A DNA stretch of 64,000 nucleotides from Rhyacichthys aspro. Taxonomy: Eukaryota > Chordata > Actinopteri > Gobiiformes > Rhyacichthyidae. The stretch is taken from contig CM072152.1 of the NCBI GenBank assembly GCA_036850595.1, positions 17,435,207 through 17,499,206 of the forward strand, read 5' to 3'. Position numbers and translations under genes: made by a program. Below are positions 1-13,100 of this stretch, piece after piece. A model generated the notes under the pieces. The model ran no database searches and had not been told where the DNA came from. It was given only the letters and a program-made list of their open reading frames with translations. Position 1 is the first letter of the stretch; each line of letters starts with the position of its first letter.

Positions 1-101
1 CTTTGATGTCACACCAAAGCAAAACAGCACACAGCATTGTAAGACGAGGCACCGAGTCACTTGAAAGCACAGAGTGGGATGATCAAGATGGACTTTTAAA
101 G
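1..101 (+). CDS. Possible exon of a gene cut by the left window edge
   Basis: An open frame starting at position 3 runs into a plausible splice donor (AAAG|GTAACT, intron from 102). The about 33 residues it encodes are polar and acidic toward the end (…SLESTEWDDQDGLLK) and look like real protein sequence. The upstream acceptor or start lies outside the window, so the exon cannot be confirmed. I do not recognise the protein. After the donor the frame stays open to 317 by chance, with low-complexity intron-like sequence. Chance coding potential is the main alternative. Confidence 0.3.
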
Positions 102-3100
102 GTAACTCCAGATTACACTTTTGTAATGCTCTCCTACAAGAATGTGCTTTTCTGTTGCAGCGTGAGCTCACCTGAAGCTGTTCTGTTGTTGCTAAGTGTC
201 CTCCATCCAATAGGAGTGGGCTCAGTGACTCACACACAGGACTCAGAAATAGGCCAGTCAAAGCACCTGCCTCCATTAGCTGCACATCGAGCCACACCGT
301 GCATACATATCCCGTGACACATTCCTCTTAGGGATAGAGGCAGTCTGAGAATTGAAAGAGGATAAGTGTGGGAATGACACGGAGAAGAAACATAAACATG
401 GACTCAGGTGGATGGTAAACATTACTTGAGACCCCGAAGTTTCATGTGCTTTTTTTTAGTTCACAAACACAATTCGACCTTGCTACATCTAACATCCGTG
501 GATACATGTGTAGCTTTTCTGTTAACCTGTTAGTGCCGTAACTGCAGATAAGGCAGTTGTCTGACGGGAAAATGTAAAAACGAGGGCCTGCACTGTGGAG
601 CATGGTTTGTATTGGAGTAAAAAGAGGGCAGGTTAACCACGTATTTATAGGTTTCACTCATTAACTTATTCATTCATTGGCTCCCACTCTTTTCAGTGCC
701 GTAGGTAGTTGATGACAACAAAAATAATTAGAAAGCAGGCAGACAGGCTGTGGCATGTTTACGGAGCTTCTGACACAAGTCGCTGCAAAAGTCTGTCAAA
801 AAAGTGTGTCATTTAGACTTCGGTTGATATAATTGTAGCTGGATGAATGTCATTTTTTTCCTGCCTTAGAAACTTGGCATAAAAATATAATGAAAGGCTT
901 CAATGCCACACATTTCAGCGGATCCAATAATGACTGGTGTTCACCCAAGCTTTATGACAATGAAATGACTGATCAAAGTGTTACAAGTCTAATTTTCTCA
1001 CCTCTATTATTTAATTTATTAGACTTGCCTTCCCATCTCTGAAAAAAAAAATCATCTCTATCGTTTGCTTTGACATATTTGTGGAAAGACAGCAGCTGCA
1101 TTTCCTGCCTACACACAGTCAGTGTATCGGCCTGTTTTGCATGCTCTTTTCACAGCCACAAATGATACCAATATTAAATCCTGGCATTTCGAGCTGTCTG
1201 TGAACGTGTGTGTGAAAAGAGAGACAGAGGAAGTTTATTTCTGCTCGGTTTGCAGTACAATGAATGACTTTGAAGCTGATAGTTAATCAGTGCAAGCTCA
1301 GTTTATACACTAGTGTCCTCGGAATGACGAGTAAGGCTTATTGTTTGTGTGTCATAATACAGAGAAGCTACTCTCTAAAAACTAGCTGGCAGTTTTTAAG
1401 ACACACATGCCTAATTCAAAGTATTAGGACTGTCTTCCACTGCTTCTTATTGTCTGTTTCCTTTTACACTGTCCTGTCTACGTTGAAGGTGATCAAGTCC
1501 ACAACTGATTTATCCCTGATCCATCAATTTAATATTCACAGATGACAAGCTAAATTAATTGATGACCCCTTCCTGTCCTCTTCTCCGAGCCAGTTTGGCA
1601 TCAGTGATGTGAATTAGTATCTCTTTCTCCATATATCACATGAGTCTTGCTTGGACTGGATCAGCTCTGGTCTTACTCTTGGTTAGTGTGGCGTGATCTA
1701 ATCTACAAAACCACATGCTCAGGCTGCAGAATTATTTCCACGGATTGACTGTTCACGGCCCATGATGTTTCAGGTCATCACTTTATGAAGCTATATCTAC
1801 AGTATATATATCTGAAACCACCTGTGAATTAATCAGTTAATCACAGCACTCAAATATGATTCAAATTTATGATTAGTTTTAATGGGCTTGAACTGTTTCT
1901 TTCAAACTGGGAGCACACAGAAAAAAAAACACAAAGAGGAAAGAACAAGAAGTCAATGACCTTCAAGGTACAATTGATCACCATGTTATAACACCAGACA
2001 AGATGTTATCTATTATCACATGATGCTGGCTTTTTGTAGGGAACCAACCATTACCATTTAAGATTAGACCAAAAATATCTAATTTAGGCACTAGAAACAG
2101 GCCTCAAATACACCCCCTGTGCCTTAATACGGGTTTGTCTCATCACATTACTTCTCCTTTTCCCACTCCTCTTAAATAGTTCTGTTTGTATCCACTGCAG
2201 TGTGATGTGAGGTGGAAGGAAGTGTTTTTGTTTGACAGGTGGCTTTTTGCTTGTTGTTTTGTAACCCGCCTCCCTTCAGTCTGCAGCATGAGCCCAGAGT
2301 AATTACATCCAAACAGTCCGCTCTCTTGCCCCTGAACGCCTCACATCACTGCTGACATGCACTAACCCCTCCTCTCCTAACCAACCCTTCCTCTCTCTGT
2401 CTCTCCACAACAGAATACGGGGAGAGCTCTCAGACGGCAGAGTGCATTGGTGCTGTGCGTTCACATGTGTGCATATGCAGCCGAGCAGATGGCCAGCCTG
2501 AGCACGAGGCAGGGATGAGTGAGAGGGAAAGTCCGACAGGCTAAAGAGGGAACAGTTATCCATGTGAGTGGGACTGCAATAATGTGGAAGAAGAAACAAG
2601 AGAACTGCTCCATGGGATTTAGCTGGAAACAAACTGTTGGCTGAGACTGTTGGGTAAGCAAGCAACTAGTGACTTTGTACAAAGGCAGGAGTGTCAAACT
2701 CAAATGAAGAGCTTTTATTTAAGCATAAAAAATATTTTGTGTTGTTTAGAGCCACTCACTGCATTCAAACCTGTTTATGCCTTCTTATTGATGCATTTAA
2801 TAGAATTTTGTCTATTTTTGTTTTAGTTATGCTTTGGCTTGTGTTTCATGATTTAAATAACTGTCATCAATTAGTAGGTGAAATTTGTTGACAACAAATA
2901 TGTGTTTCAGGACAGATAAAAATGGCTGGAGAGCAGTCACCCATCCTCTTTTTCTATTTTAGTGTGTATAGTGCACGAAAATAGCACAATTCTATATCCA
3001 CTTTTTATTCTATGTGAGCTTTGATTGGCTGAGATCTGCAGACTCAAAACTTCCCAACTATGTAAACAAGGACAAAAATCAAACAGAGGGCAATTTGGTG

Positions 3101-4440
3101 AAGATACATTCACCTCTACATAGTTCTGAAGGTGTGGAGTAAAAGGGATTTCCTGCATGTTGTATCTATTTTATATGTATGTATATATAAACAGATGTGC
3201 AATAGAATCACTTAAGTGGGGAGATGATTAGAAATGCTGCCTCCTCTCACTCACAGGAGAAACTGTTTTCATTATTACAATCCTGGTAAATCCTTGTTGA
3301 GTCTTCTCCTGTGTTCACCCAAGGGTTAGAAGCTGCATCACAGAACACAGATGAAGCAGTCCTGAAATGCCTGAGCCAGACCCAGCTGTCACAATACAAA
3401 TGCAGGCAGGTTTTCTATTAAAGATGTAAACTGAATCCCACTGAACCTGGGGAATCTGATTAAAAGATCAGACAGATTGATTCGTGGTGTGTGGATTTCG
3501 AGGCTTTCACCTGCTGTAGGTGGATGATAGAGTGTATTTTTTGAACAGTGCACACTTAAGGGGTTCCCTGGTGTGATCAATGTGATAGCTTGAGAAACAA
3601 AAACAGTGGATTAAAAATCAAAAGACGTGTGTAGTAAACTGGACAGTGAGCAGGGTTATTTGCACACAGAAATCAAATTGTAGTAAAACTGAAAACAGTC
3701 TTCATAGACATCCTGAAGACCAAATGCCACTCCCCGCTAAAATATTTTGATTTGGGAATCTTTATATTGTGATGTACCTTGAAGCCATACAGAAGTAACT
3801 CCCATCTTCAAAACCTGATTGGCTGAAGTTCAATGAGAATCAGCCAATGTGTGCTGATGATCAAAATCCTTTTGCATTTAAAGCATCCTAAAAGAAAAAT
3901 GTCTTGATAAAAAACATGCAGTGCAGCAATCTCCCATTTGTAAGAGTTGGTGTTATTTAATCAGATTATTTGCATAAGAGGTAATCTAATAAAATCATTT
4001 TTGTACTACTTAAAAAATGGAAAACAAAAGCTTTCGATTTTTTTTTTTATCAGGTACTTGATATTGTGTATTTATATTAGCATGTTATTTTAGGATGTGT
4101 GCTTTAGGTATAATTTTAGGCAGATCTCTGACTTAAACAAAGTGCATGATATATATTAGGTGCAGTGACTGTGCATTTGCATGAAATTGAACTCTGCAGA
4201 ATATTTGTTATAAATGGTTTCTTGCACACAAGTTCTTCCTGTACAATCTATTCAAACATTCGGGGCTAAATGCTTTGTAGCAGTTGCTCATGACAAAGTG
4301 ATTTGTAACGATCAAGTACAAAATGACTGCAGCTGGAGAAGAGATTTGCTGGTGGGCACAGCTGCATAGTGCTGTATAGACTGCAGGAAGAGTAGGCTTT
4401 CCTACAGCTCAGCACCTGTAGATAACAGATGCTGAGATGA
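102..4440. other. Non-coding stretch left of ENHO
   Basis: No convincing exon was found here. Open frames are short, unspliceable and poor in recognisable motifs. The sequence is AT-rich with short poly-A/T runs. A somewhat GC-richer patch at about 2200-2560 could be promoter or first-exon sequence for ENHO, but no motif decides this. Confidence 0.5.
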
Positions 4441-4517
4441 ATCAGCATCATCATTTATAGCAGAGATGGCTAGCTACACAGAGTGAGGAGCCAGCGGTCC
4501 GCAGGTTACCGCTTCAG
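4441..4517 (+). other. enho: Possible non-coding first exon of ENHO
   Basis: A GC-richer block ends in a good donor (TTCAG|GTACGAG at 4518). About 280 bp downstream is a strong acceptor (polypyrimidine run then CTACAG ending at 4797) that begins the exon carrying the ENHO start codon. A short 5′UTR intron is the simplest reading. The 5′ limit of the exon is arbitrary and no TATA box or initiator is clear. Confidence 0.35.
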
Positions 4518-5073
4518 GTACGAGCAATCTCATTAATCAAATCACCTGCTGTGGTCATCAGCTGCAAGAAAACCTGCTAACTGTCGCTTCTCCCCAACAC
4601 GCGCCTGGCATGACCTGATCCATATTCTGCCTCTGCTCGCACATCTTCAGGTTTTTTTGTTTTGTTTTTGTGACTTTAGAAACTTTTATAGCACTGAGCT
4701 GGAACATGGGCTGCAAAAACTCACAAAGTACACAATGTAAAACAATGCTTCCCCACTAAACAGTTCTATTGTTGTATTTGTTTCTTTTTTCTACAGGCGC
4801 TGACTGGCATTTACTGGAATCAGACGTAGAACAGATTACAATGTAATCACCACTGGCAGACAGACTGTTTTGGACTGATGCTGTGTCCCACTAAAGAAAA
4901 GGGAACCTTGAAAAGTAATCACTCATCTCTGCAGCTTACAACAGAAAAAAGACTAAATATTCAGCACAACATTATGTGCACACTGCCAAGAAAGAGAAAA
5001 AATTACAGTAAATCTTTCCTGACTGAGGAACGGAGAAATCATGGAGTTCCCTAAATTGTAACTAGTCTTCAAT

Positions 5074-5286
5074 ATGGAATCTGAAGAGAGTATCACAGAG
5101 CTGTCCACTGCTGCTATGGTGGCCATAGCCTGCAACACATTTGTTGCTATTCTGCTCTTTCTGCTGTGTTTAATCATGTACCGGGCCTGCAGAGTGCCTT
5201 CCAGCCCGGAGAGGCAGCCTGTGTTGGCTCCAAGTGAAGGTGAAACCCAGCAGCTCACCGAGCACAAGTACCTCCTGACCTCCTGA
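5074..5286 (+). CDS. enho: Adropin (energy homeostasis associated)
   Basis: A 70-residue single-exon protein. In mammals adropin is a small peptide linked to energy balance and vascular function, described both as secreted and as membrane-bound. Residues about 12-36 form one hydrophobic segment (VAIACNTFVAILLFLLCLIMY) followed by a basic/cysteine boundary (RACR). This matches the human pattern IAIVCNGLVGFLLLLLWVIL then CWACHS. The C-terminal KYLLTS matches human SYLLQP, while the middle is divergent and Pro/Ser/Glu-rich. Length is close to human (76). The start is the first ATG after a strong acceptor at 4797. Position next to DNAI1 and FAM219A fits human 9p13.3 gene order. No obvious signal-peptidase site follows the hydrophobic segment, so a membrane-anchored form looks possible. 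Confidence 0.88.
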   Translation: MESEESITELSTAAMVAIACNTFVAILLFLLCLIMYRACRVPSSPERQPVLAPSEGETQQLTEHKYLLTS

Positions 5287-6215
5287 CTGCCAAAAGATGA
5301 GTCAAATGTAGCGACCAACAGAGGCCTCCACAGGAGAGGAGCTACCACGGCATGCACAACACAGGCTTCAACGATCTTACAGTCACCTGCAGATCTGACT
5401 GTCGATGTGCTTTTAGAAATGACCTTGGCTTACAAACACAGCAAGGAGTGAGGAAACTATTTTATTTAGCTATTAATATCATCCTAGTTTATAATGGAGT
5501 ACACGTGCATGTCAGACCAAAAAAGACCCACAGAAGCGGAGATATGGTACTATTCAGTACACAAAGTGGGGCCGACCTATTGTTGGATGTTTCTATGAAT
5601 ATCCACACATTTCATACTTGAGCCTGTGTGTAGTATGTGTGTCATTGTCACTCATAAATATCAGCGATCTGTGCTGAGAGTGTTACATAAGATACAGATA
5701 CAGAAAGGCTTAGCTGAGATTTGCATCCTCTCCAACCCACCCCTCACACTGACAACTGCATGTGGTGGTCCGCTGGAGCCCACTCATTGGGGACTGAGTG
5801 GATTCTCACATGCAAAAAGGCTTACTTGTTTTGGAGGTCTGCTGCCCGTGTTTGACCTGAACACAAATATCATGTGATGTGTTTGCAAAACAGAGAGCCT
5901 TTTGCAATACTTCACAGAGGGACACTTTCATCTTTGGCCCGTTCATGTCCACTGCCAAATGCACCAGCAGCACACAACCATTATTATTCTCAAGAGCTTT
6001 TTACAACCAAGTTAAAAGCACACAAAAATTATATGCATATGACACAAAATAAAAAAAAATGGTTGAAGAAGAAGAAGGTATCTGGACATTGATTTGATTC
6101 CTTGTCATCTATAACCATTTTAATGTTGGAGGACCTGGATAAACTGGATGAAACTTCACAGGCAAAAAACAAAGCTATGGATAATGTAATAAACAGTTAC
6201 ATTTATTTTTAGACA
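5287..6215 (+). other. enho: ENHO 3′UTR
   Basis: Sequence from the ENHO stop to a canonical AATAAA at 6188-6193. Open frames at 5352-6092 are broken and have no recognisable content, so they are taken as untranslated. A T-rich run follows at about 6240-6250. About 900 bp of apparently empty sequence then separates this end from the convergent DNAI1 stop at 7119. Confidence 0.6.
6188..6193 (+). terminator. Poly(A) signal of ENHO
   Basis: Canonical AATAAA about 900 bp after the ENHO stop, followed by T-rich sequence. A reverse-strand AATAAA (tttatt) lies just beyond at about 6205 and could serve the convergent DNAI1 transcript. Confidence 0.45.
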
Positions 6216-7118
6216 GCATTTCCAGAAGAAGAACAGAATTTTTTTTTTTTCTGTAAGCCAACCTATGACATTCAGTGTTCTTAAATGGTACATTACTTCT
6301 CTGGACATACAACAGATGATGTGACCTTAACATTTATTCAGATCTCAGGGTACGATGTACACTAAGCGACTCTAATTAAAACAGCCGTGAGATAGCTATA
6401 CATTGATCCTGACAAACAGTAGCTAAGTGAGCTGAGCCTGCAATGTATTTGGTGTCTAAATGATTACTACTCCATAGCCAAGGTTGGTAATTAGACTGTA
6501 TGTGTAAAATGGACACAACCCAGCCCAGATGAAGTAATGAAACTCACTTAAGGGAGACTGTGCAGCTTCTGGGAGATGTTAAGGGTTTAAAACTGGCACA
6601 ATGTGATTCCAGTTCAGAAACAGAGCACTTTACTAAAGGATAAGGTCATTAGGACAGAGACATGGAAAGAAAGGCTGGAATAAAAATTCCTTGATTCTAA
6701 GCAGACAACTGGGATGGGATATTAGCAGGCTCCCAGCACATCCCTGGATGTGTGCCTGGAACTGCGTGTGCCAGCCAAGATAAGTCGTTTGGATATGGTC
6801 CATAAGTCCTCATACTATTACACTAATTTACTTGGTCTTTTACTTTTTGTAACCAACTCCTCTCAGTGTAACCATATAGGATTCATAAATGACTGCAGAG
6901 GTCAGTTAAGTCATTTGACTATTACCTCTCTAATACTGTAATAATTGCAGTAGTATGATTACATGAATATATGAAGATTATTGATAGCTTAAGAAAAACA
7001 AATAAATAAACATATACAAACCACTTTTGTTGTGTAATTATTAAGCAAAACATCGACATTTGAAAAGAAATAACATGAATATGAAGAATGCATGGAGCAG
7101 CGTGCGATACTGAAGGCT

Positions 7119-10100
7119 TTAACCTGTACTCTGTTCTGGTTCCCTCAGCAGAGAGAGGAGTTTCTCCATCTTGGCTACTTCTGCTTCTGGGCCCTTAGGC
7201 TGTTCCTGGTGCTTCTTTGTCTACACAGACACAGAAACATAAAAGAGAAATGACTTGACCTTATGCTTGCTGAGCACTGGTGCAGAGCACAGAGCCAGTG
7301 GGCACACAGTTAACAACAGGGGAATCAAACACAATCAGACAGAAATGGAAATGGATGCAAGGTCAATAGTAGCACGGGGGTTGTATTGCATACATATTGC
7401 TTTGGAGAGATGCAGCCAATGCCTATAGGGCAACATTGCAAAGGGCAAATTAAAAAACAATCTTCCAAAGAAGTGGTGTGTGCACTTTTACTACTGTTTG
7501 TGGAAAAGGCAAATTATAGAACAACATTTGTCCCGCAGCACCGCAGTTCATTCTACATCAGTCAATGGATGGTTAAAGGGGCTCTACATTCATGGATTAA
7601 CATTTCTACTGCCCTTCTCAGAAGAATTACACTGATTAAAAAGCCTGCAAGTTCAGCACTTCTTTGCATGAGTTTAAAAATCGTAATCAAGCTGTAACAT
7701 GTGAGTTCTTGATTTAGCAGCCAGTCAGACACAATGAATTAAAAAAATGATCTTGTTTGTCTGTTATTCATATGCTTCTCGTAGCACAACAGCAGCGCCA
7801 TAAAATCTTCCAAACTGATCTACGTACCAAAATAGAACAGGGACTGTTTGGTATTCAAAAGGGTGTTTCAGCCTTCAACACTGAAGCTATTTTAAAATTT
7901 GAAATAGATACAGCTTGAGGGTTTTTTCAGACTGGCAGCTGCGTTCCCCGAACAGATGAACATCAAATCTCAATGATGAATGGCTTAATAAAGCCTCTCC
8001 CACACACAGAAACACTGACTTAGCAATTCTTTCTCTCTGAACTTCAAATTAATAAACCTTTAGTCATTGTAATGTTTCTCCATTGTGTTGTACCAAACGG
8101 GAAAGTGGCTGTTTATTGATGCAATGAACTAAGGTGGACTGACTACTTTCAAATAACTTTTAAATTCATCAAGATGTACAAAGGCACATAACAGACCACG
8201 TGGGAGGGCAGTTTTTGTTTTCCTTTGCAACACAACATACTGAAATATTATATATAAAATATAAGTTTAAGCATTTCTAGTTTGGGATATGTTCAAAATG
8301 TACATATATTTTAAATAATTCACCCTATTACTATTTTGGTTCTCTTTCTGCTCCCCATTATACGGTAAATACCCAGCTCTTTTTAAGACATTTTCATTAC
8401 AGTAGTTTCATAAACGTCTGGGCACTAACTGTGGTGCTGAGGTAGCACCTGAAGTGTGTGTTTGTGTTGTTATGCTAAACTCTCAAAAAGCACACTGTGC
8501 CAGGAACAGCTCTATATGTGTACAACATATCTTACTTATGAACACTGCAACACCACTCAGAGGTATGTATACTGAAAATAAAGAAATAAATAAAAGAATT
8601 TAGAGGCAGCGTTTAAATGGACACTGATTAAAGTGTTGTGACTCAGTGAACCATTTGGTTTCTCTCTGTGTTCAGTAAAGGCACTGTGATTACTCTGCAG
8701 CTCATTAACCACTGTCATCAGAGGCAACCGAGGCTTTAGTGACTCATCAATACAGGATGGTCTAAAGTGGACTGCATTACTTTTTTTGCACAGAAATGGA
8801 ACAAAGCATACATTTAAAGATACATTACTTTTTCCTTAGCATTTAAGATTGCGTAGGCTGAATAAAACTACAACCAAAATTAAAATTAACACATGCTTCT
8901 CTGTTCTAATGTGTCAAAAGAACCTTGTTCAGCTGCAGATAACAACTAACTTTTCTGTGACTAATTGTTAGTGAACAATAAGGAAATGACACATATGGAT
9001 AATTAGTAATGCTGATAATGAGAGGCTGGGAGGGCTGAAGGATACTGTGGAGCCGTTGGTACTTAGCATAATTAGCCTGAGGCCAAGTCCACACAGAATG
9101 AATCATCTGATGTTGTTCAATGATGTTGAACAAGTTGTAGTCATGAATAATGCACAGGAGCACACATGAGCCCTTGATGTTTGTGGTTGAAACAGCATAC
9201 TTTCATTTAAAGCAATGTGACAGGCTGCGACAGCAGCTGGACACTCTTATCAGAGAATGCTGAAGATTTAAACTCTTATTTTTAATGTGAACTTTAAAGA
9301 TGGAGTTTATTTCTGCCAAACCTGATAAAAGTCTTACCTTGGGTGTTTTGCGTAGATTAGGGGAGAGTTTGAAGCTGGTGACATAGCCTCTATCATCTCC
9401 TACTACGATGATGGGATAGAGGGGATTAAACTCAATGTGAGTCAGGTGCTTCTTGGCCACTGCTTGCTGCTGGCAGAGCGCCTGATATTTGTTGATACTG
9501 AGATCAAAGACGTGGACCTGAAAAAGTGAGACCATGACAGAGACCATGACCCTCATTTGATAAAAACAGGAAACCAGAACAACCAGTTAATTTGCAGAAT
9601 AATCCATATCAAGTGGTTACAATAGGGCTCTCTATAGTCTTTAAGTTTATGATTGTTTTGAATATGTGTGTTGTCATTGAAAAGTACAAGCCACTCCAGG
9701 GAACCAAGCTGGACCATCTGGTATTGGGACGGGTGTTTTGAGTCATGGTGACAGAGTAACTGTGCACTTCCGACCATATGTGTGTGCTGACAGCCTCAAA
9801 GCATCATTAATATATTTTTTTCAGTTAGTTTACTTTGGAAATTAATAGTCATAAATACTTAAGTCCAAGACATGCTGAAATAAAATGTCATGTAATGATA
9901 TTTCCTGTGATGTTAAACTGGAGATTTTCTTAGTATGTTTTTTTCCTAAATTGCAGGGTTATTTAAATGTTTTCATTATTGACTACATTTCTATAGCATT
10001 CACTTACATCAGTTCATCATTCTCTGCACTCTGCACAGTCTAATGTTGCTCAGAGTTGCTGGCTATTAATTTTGGGACATAACTCGTAACTGTAAACTGT

Positions 10101-13100
10101 CATCAACATGTAATGTACTGTGTCAACAGTGTCATTGTTCATTTCAGCTTTAGCTCATAAACAAATTCCTAACAGCACATTTGTAGGTTTTCATATTATT
10201 CCATATTTAATAAGGTTAAGAAGAGTAAAAGCAAATATAGAACTGAAGACAAATCATTACTTTCTCCAACACTGCAGCTCATCAACAGTCAGCTCAGATG
10301 GAGAAGCAGGAGCAGAAAATAGAAGCGATGTTTAGCGACAGGGCACAACTCAGTGTCATTTTTACACCTTTTGCGCCTGCCATGCAAGTCATTACCATCA
10401 CAGATACATGTACGTGTGCACGTAGATAGTGTGCACACGTACACCATTGTATGCCTGTCATTTATCAGTGAGTAGCAGCAGGCCCGGTTGTCATCAACAG
10501 AAAATATATGTCAAGTACCTCACAGCTCACACTGAGTCAGTCAAGCTCCAAAACACTTGTCAAACAGAAAAGTGTAAAACAAACAACGTGCTGTTGTGTT
10601 GATTAACATCAAGAGATGTGGCAGCATCAGGAAACATTAATACAGTTGTGTATGTATGTCAACAAAATTTGAGCACATCATTAAAATAAAACCCACAGTC
10701 TTATTTTAATGATGTGCTAAAAGAGTGGAAGATTACAAAACAGCAACTTTGCTAGTTTACCTTGTGTACTCATTCATTGGACTAATGAATAAATAAAATA
10801 AAAGCATTTTCATCAAGTGCCTTGGCATGTACATATACAGTATATATAAAGAGATATGCAATAACCTTTGGGCAATCTTGCTTTGTGTTACTTTTTGTAA
10901 ACGACTTCCCCTGCAGTAGGAAGGTCAAACTTAGATCATAATGTTTTATACATAATGGTGTATATACAACCCATGTATTCTGCTTGTGATGGAGAAAACC
11001 TGGCAGTTAAACAGCTCTCATTTCCACTCTGTCATTGTCGCTTGCCTTGGCACCCTGGAAAGGAAATGTGCCAGACACAACACTGTGGACTTTAATATCA
11101 TGGCAGGAACAGCTTTGAGCCATAAACAAAAATATGAGGAGCACCCACTGAAATTGCTTGTGGCTAGAATGAACGGGCAGGGCACTAAGCCGCCTTTGTT
11201 ACAAGAAACAAGCACCATCAATTACCAACAGCTATTCTGCATTAATCTGGGGCTTAGACTCTGGCTGCAGTGAGGGTACTCTGTGTTTCTGTGTTGATGA
11301 GCGGCAGATAGGAGATCAAGCTGCTGTGTCATTTTGTGTTGACACAACAGATTTCTGGTGGTGACAATCTAAATAATTTAGACAAATATACTCTCAGCTC
11401 TTACAATACAATACCCTGATCCATGTCACACTAGTCATGCCATATGTTATCTATTGTTGTAATTCTGATAACTTTGACATTACATTAAAAACATCCTGAC
11501 AAATAAGTAAAAAGAGTCTTACTATTCCATCCATTGTGACAGCAGCAAATACAGTGGACGAGTATGGTGCCCAGGCCACATCTCCGATTGATGAACGCAG
11601 GTCAAATGTGAACATGGGAGCCCTAAAACAGAAAAATGTGGACTTTTATTTAATCATTAAAAAAGCCAAGACAAACAAACAAAAAACTTATTGTTCTTGT
11701 ATGCTACTGGACACTCCAAACCACCAAAATTGAGGATAGGAAATATTTATCTGAGCTGCTATGCATCACGTACAAAACCTTTCATAATAGAAGTTATGAG
11801 GGGTGTGTGATATTCAATATTTTCAAACAATGTTATTGCTGGTTCTCTGCACACAGAGGAGCAGGTAATAACTTCTCTCATTACTTCTGCTGAGGAGGTC
11901 AACCCTGTGAGTGTCTTGTCTCTGTCTGTTGGACGAATTGTGCAAAAGAAGAACTACTCTGAGATTTAGATTTGTGAGGTTGCTTCATTGATTTACATTA
12001 AATCCTGGTACAAATTAGTGCAGTTTGCCCAGTGCCCATTTCCTGTACTTTAATGTAAAATTAATGCAGATTTTAGATCTTTCATAATCCTTCTATTTCA
12101 CAGGAACACATTCCTGTGAGAACAAATTTAGTATCCTTCAGGGAGATAGTCATTCAAAATATCAGGAGTCAAGAGATAGACTAGATTCACGGTGATCTTT
12201 GAATTTAATAATATAATAATCTAACACTATGGTTAAAAAAAACTGGTCACTCCTATAGCAGAAATTATTATATTAATGACTGCAGTGCATTGGCCATATA
12301 TGATAGATGAATATTGTTCAAATTTAGTAATATAGGAAGAGCTGAAATCTTCTATAAACCCCATTATCTGTAGTGTTGCAGGTGTGCACTCTGCACAGGT
12401 CAGCCCTTTTCTACAGGGGTGACACGTGGACTGTGGGAAGAAGCAAGGCTCAAAGAGGCATGTGGAGGCAGACCTTATTCAATCTAAAGACTGTCAGTGC
12501 TACAAAGGTTGTTGGCCACTGAAGAATTTGCTCAAGCATCTCTCTGAAGTTTTTTTTATCATAAGGCAGATCATCTGCAGGATGCAATACATCTTCTGTC
12601 TGGATATGTTATAGATCATTCTTGAAGACCTTTCCCTTAATGGGCAAATGATTGCAATCATTATTCAGTCAAATTGCTCATGCTGACAAGAAGTGGGAGG
12701 CACAGTGAGGTATTCATAGAAGACAGGAAAATTACACGCTCTCCACAATGAGTATAGGAAGTAATAAAGAAAAATGCACTGTTTTATTATGTGATGAAGT
12801 CTGATGTTGATGCTTTTGTTTTAACAGAACCATCACCAAAACATTAGTTGTCGTCCTTTATATAAACCTGAAACCTGTGTATTTTACAGTGGCATACTTG
12901 ATAGTGTGGTCCCAGATCTTGACGGTCCAGTCTGAACTGCAAGACATAAAAACTTTTGGATGGTAATGGTTCCACTTCACAGCGTCTACTGCCATGACGT
13001 GAGCATTGTAGATCTCCAGGAACTGACCAGAATAACTCTTTGAGCACTAGAGTAACAAGGAGGTAGAAAGGTACAAATATTGTTAATTTGTAATAGAGAC

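Noticed and set aside
5352..6092. Chain of open frames after ENHO
   Set aside because: They occur in different phases between the ENHO stop and its poly(A) signal and carry no family signal; best read as 3′UTR.
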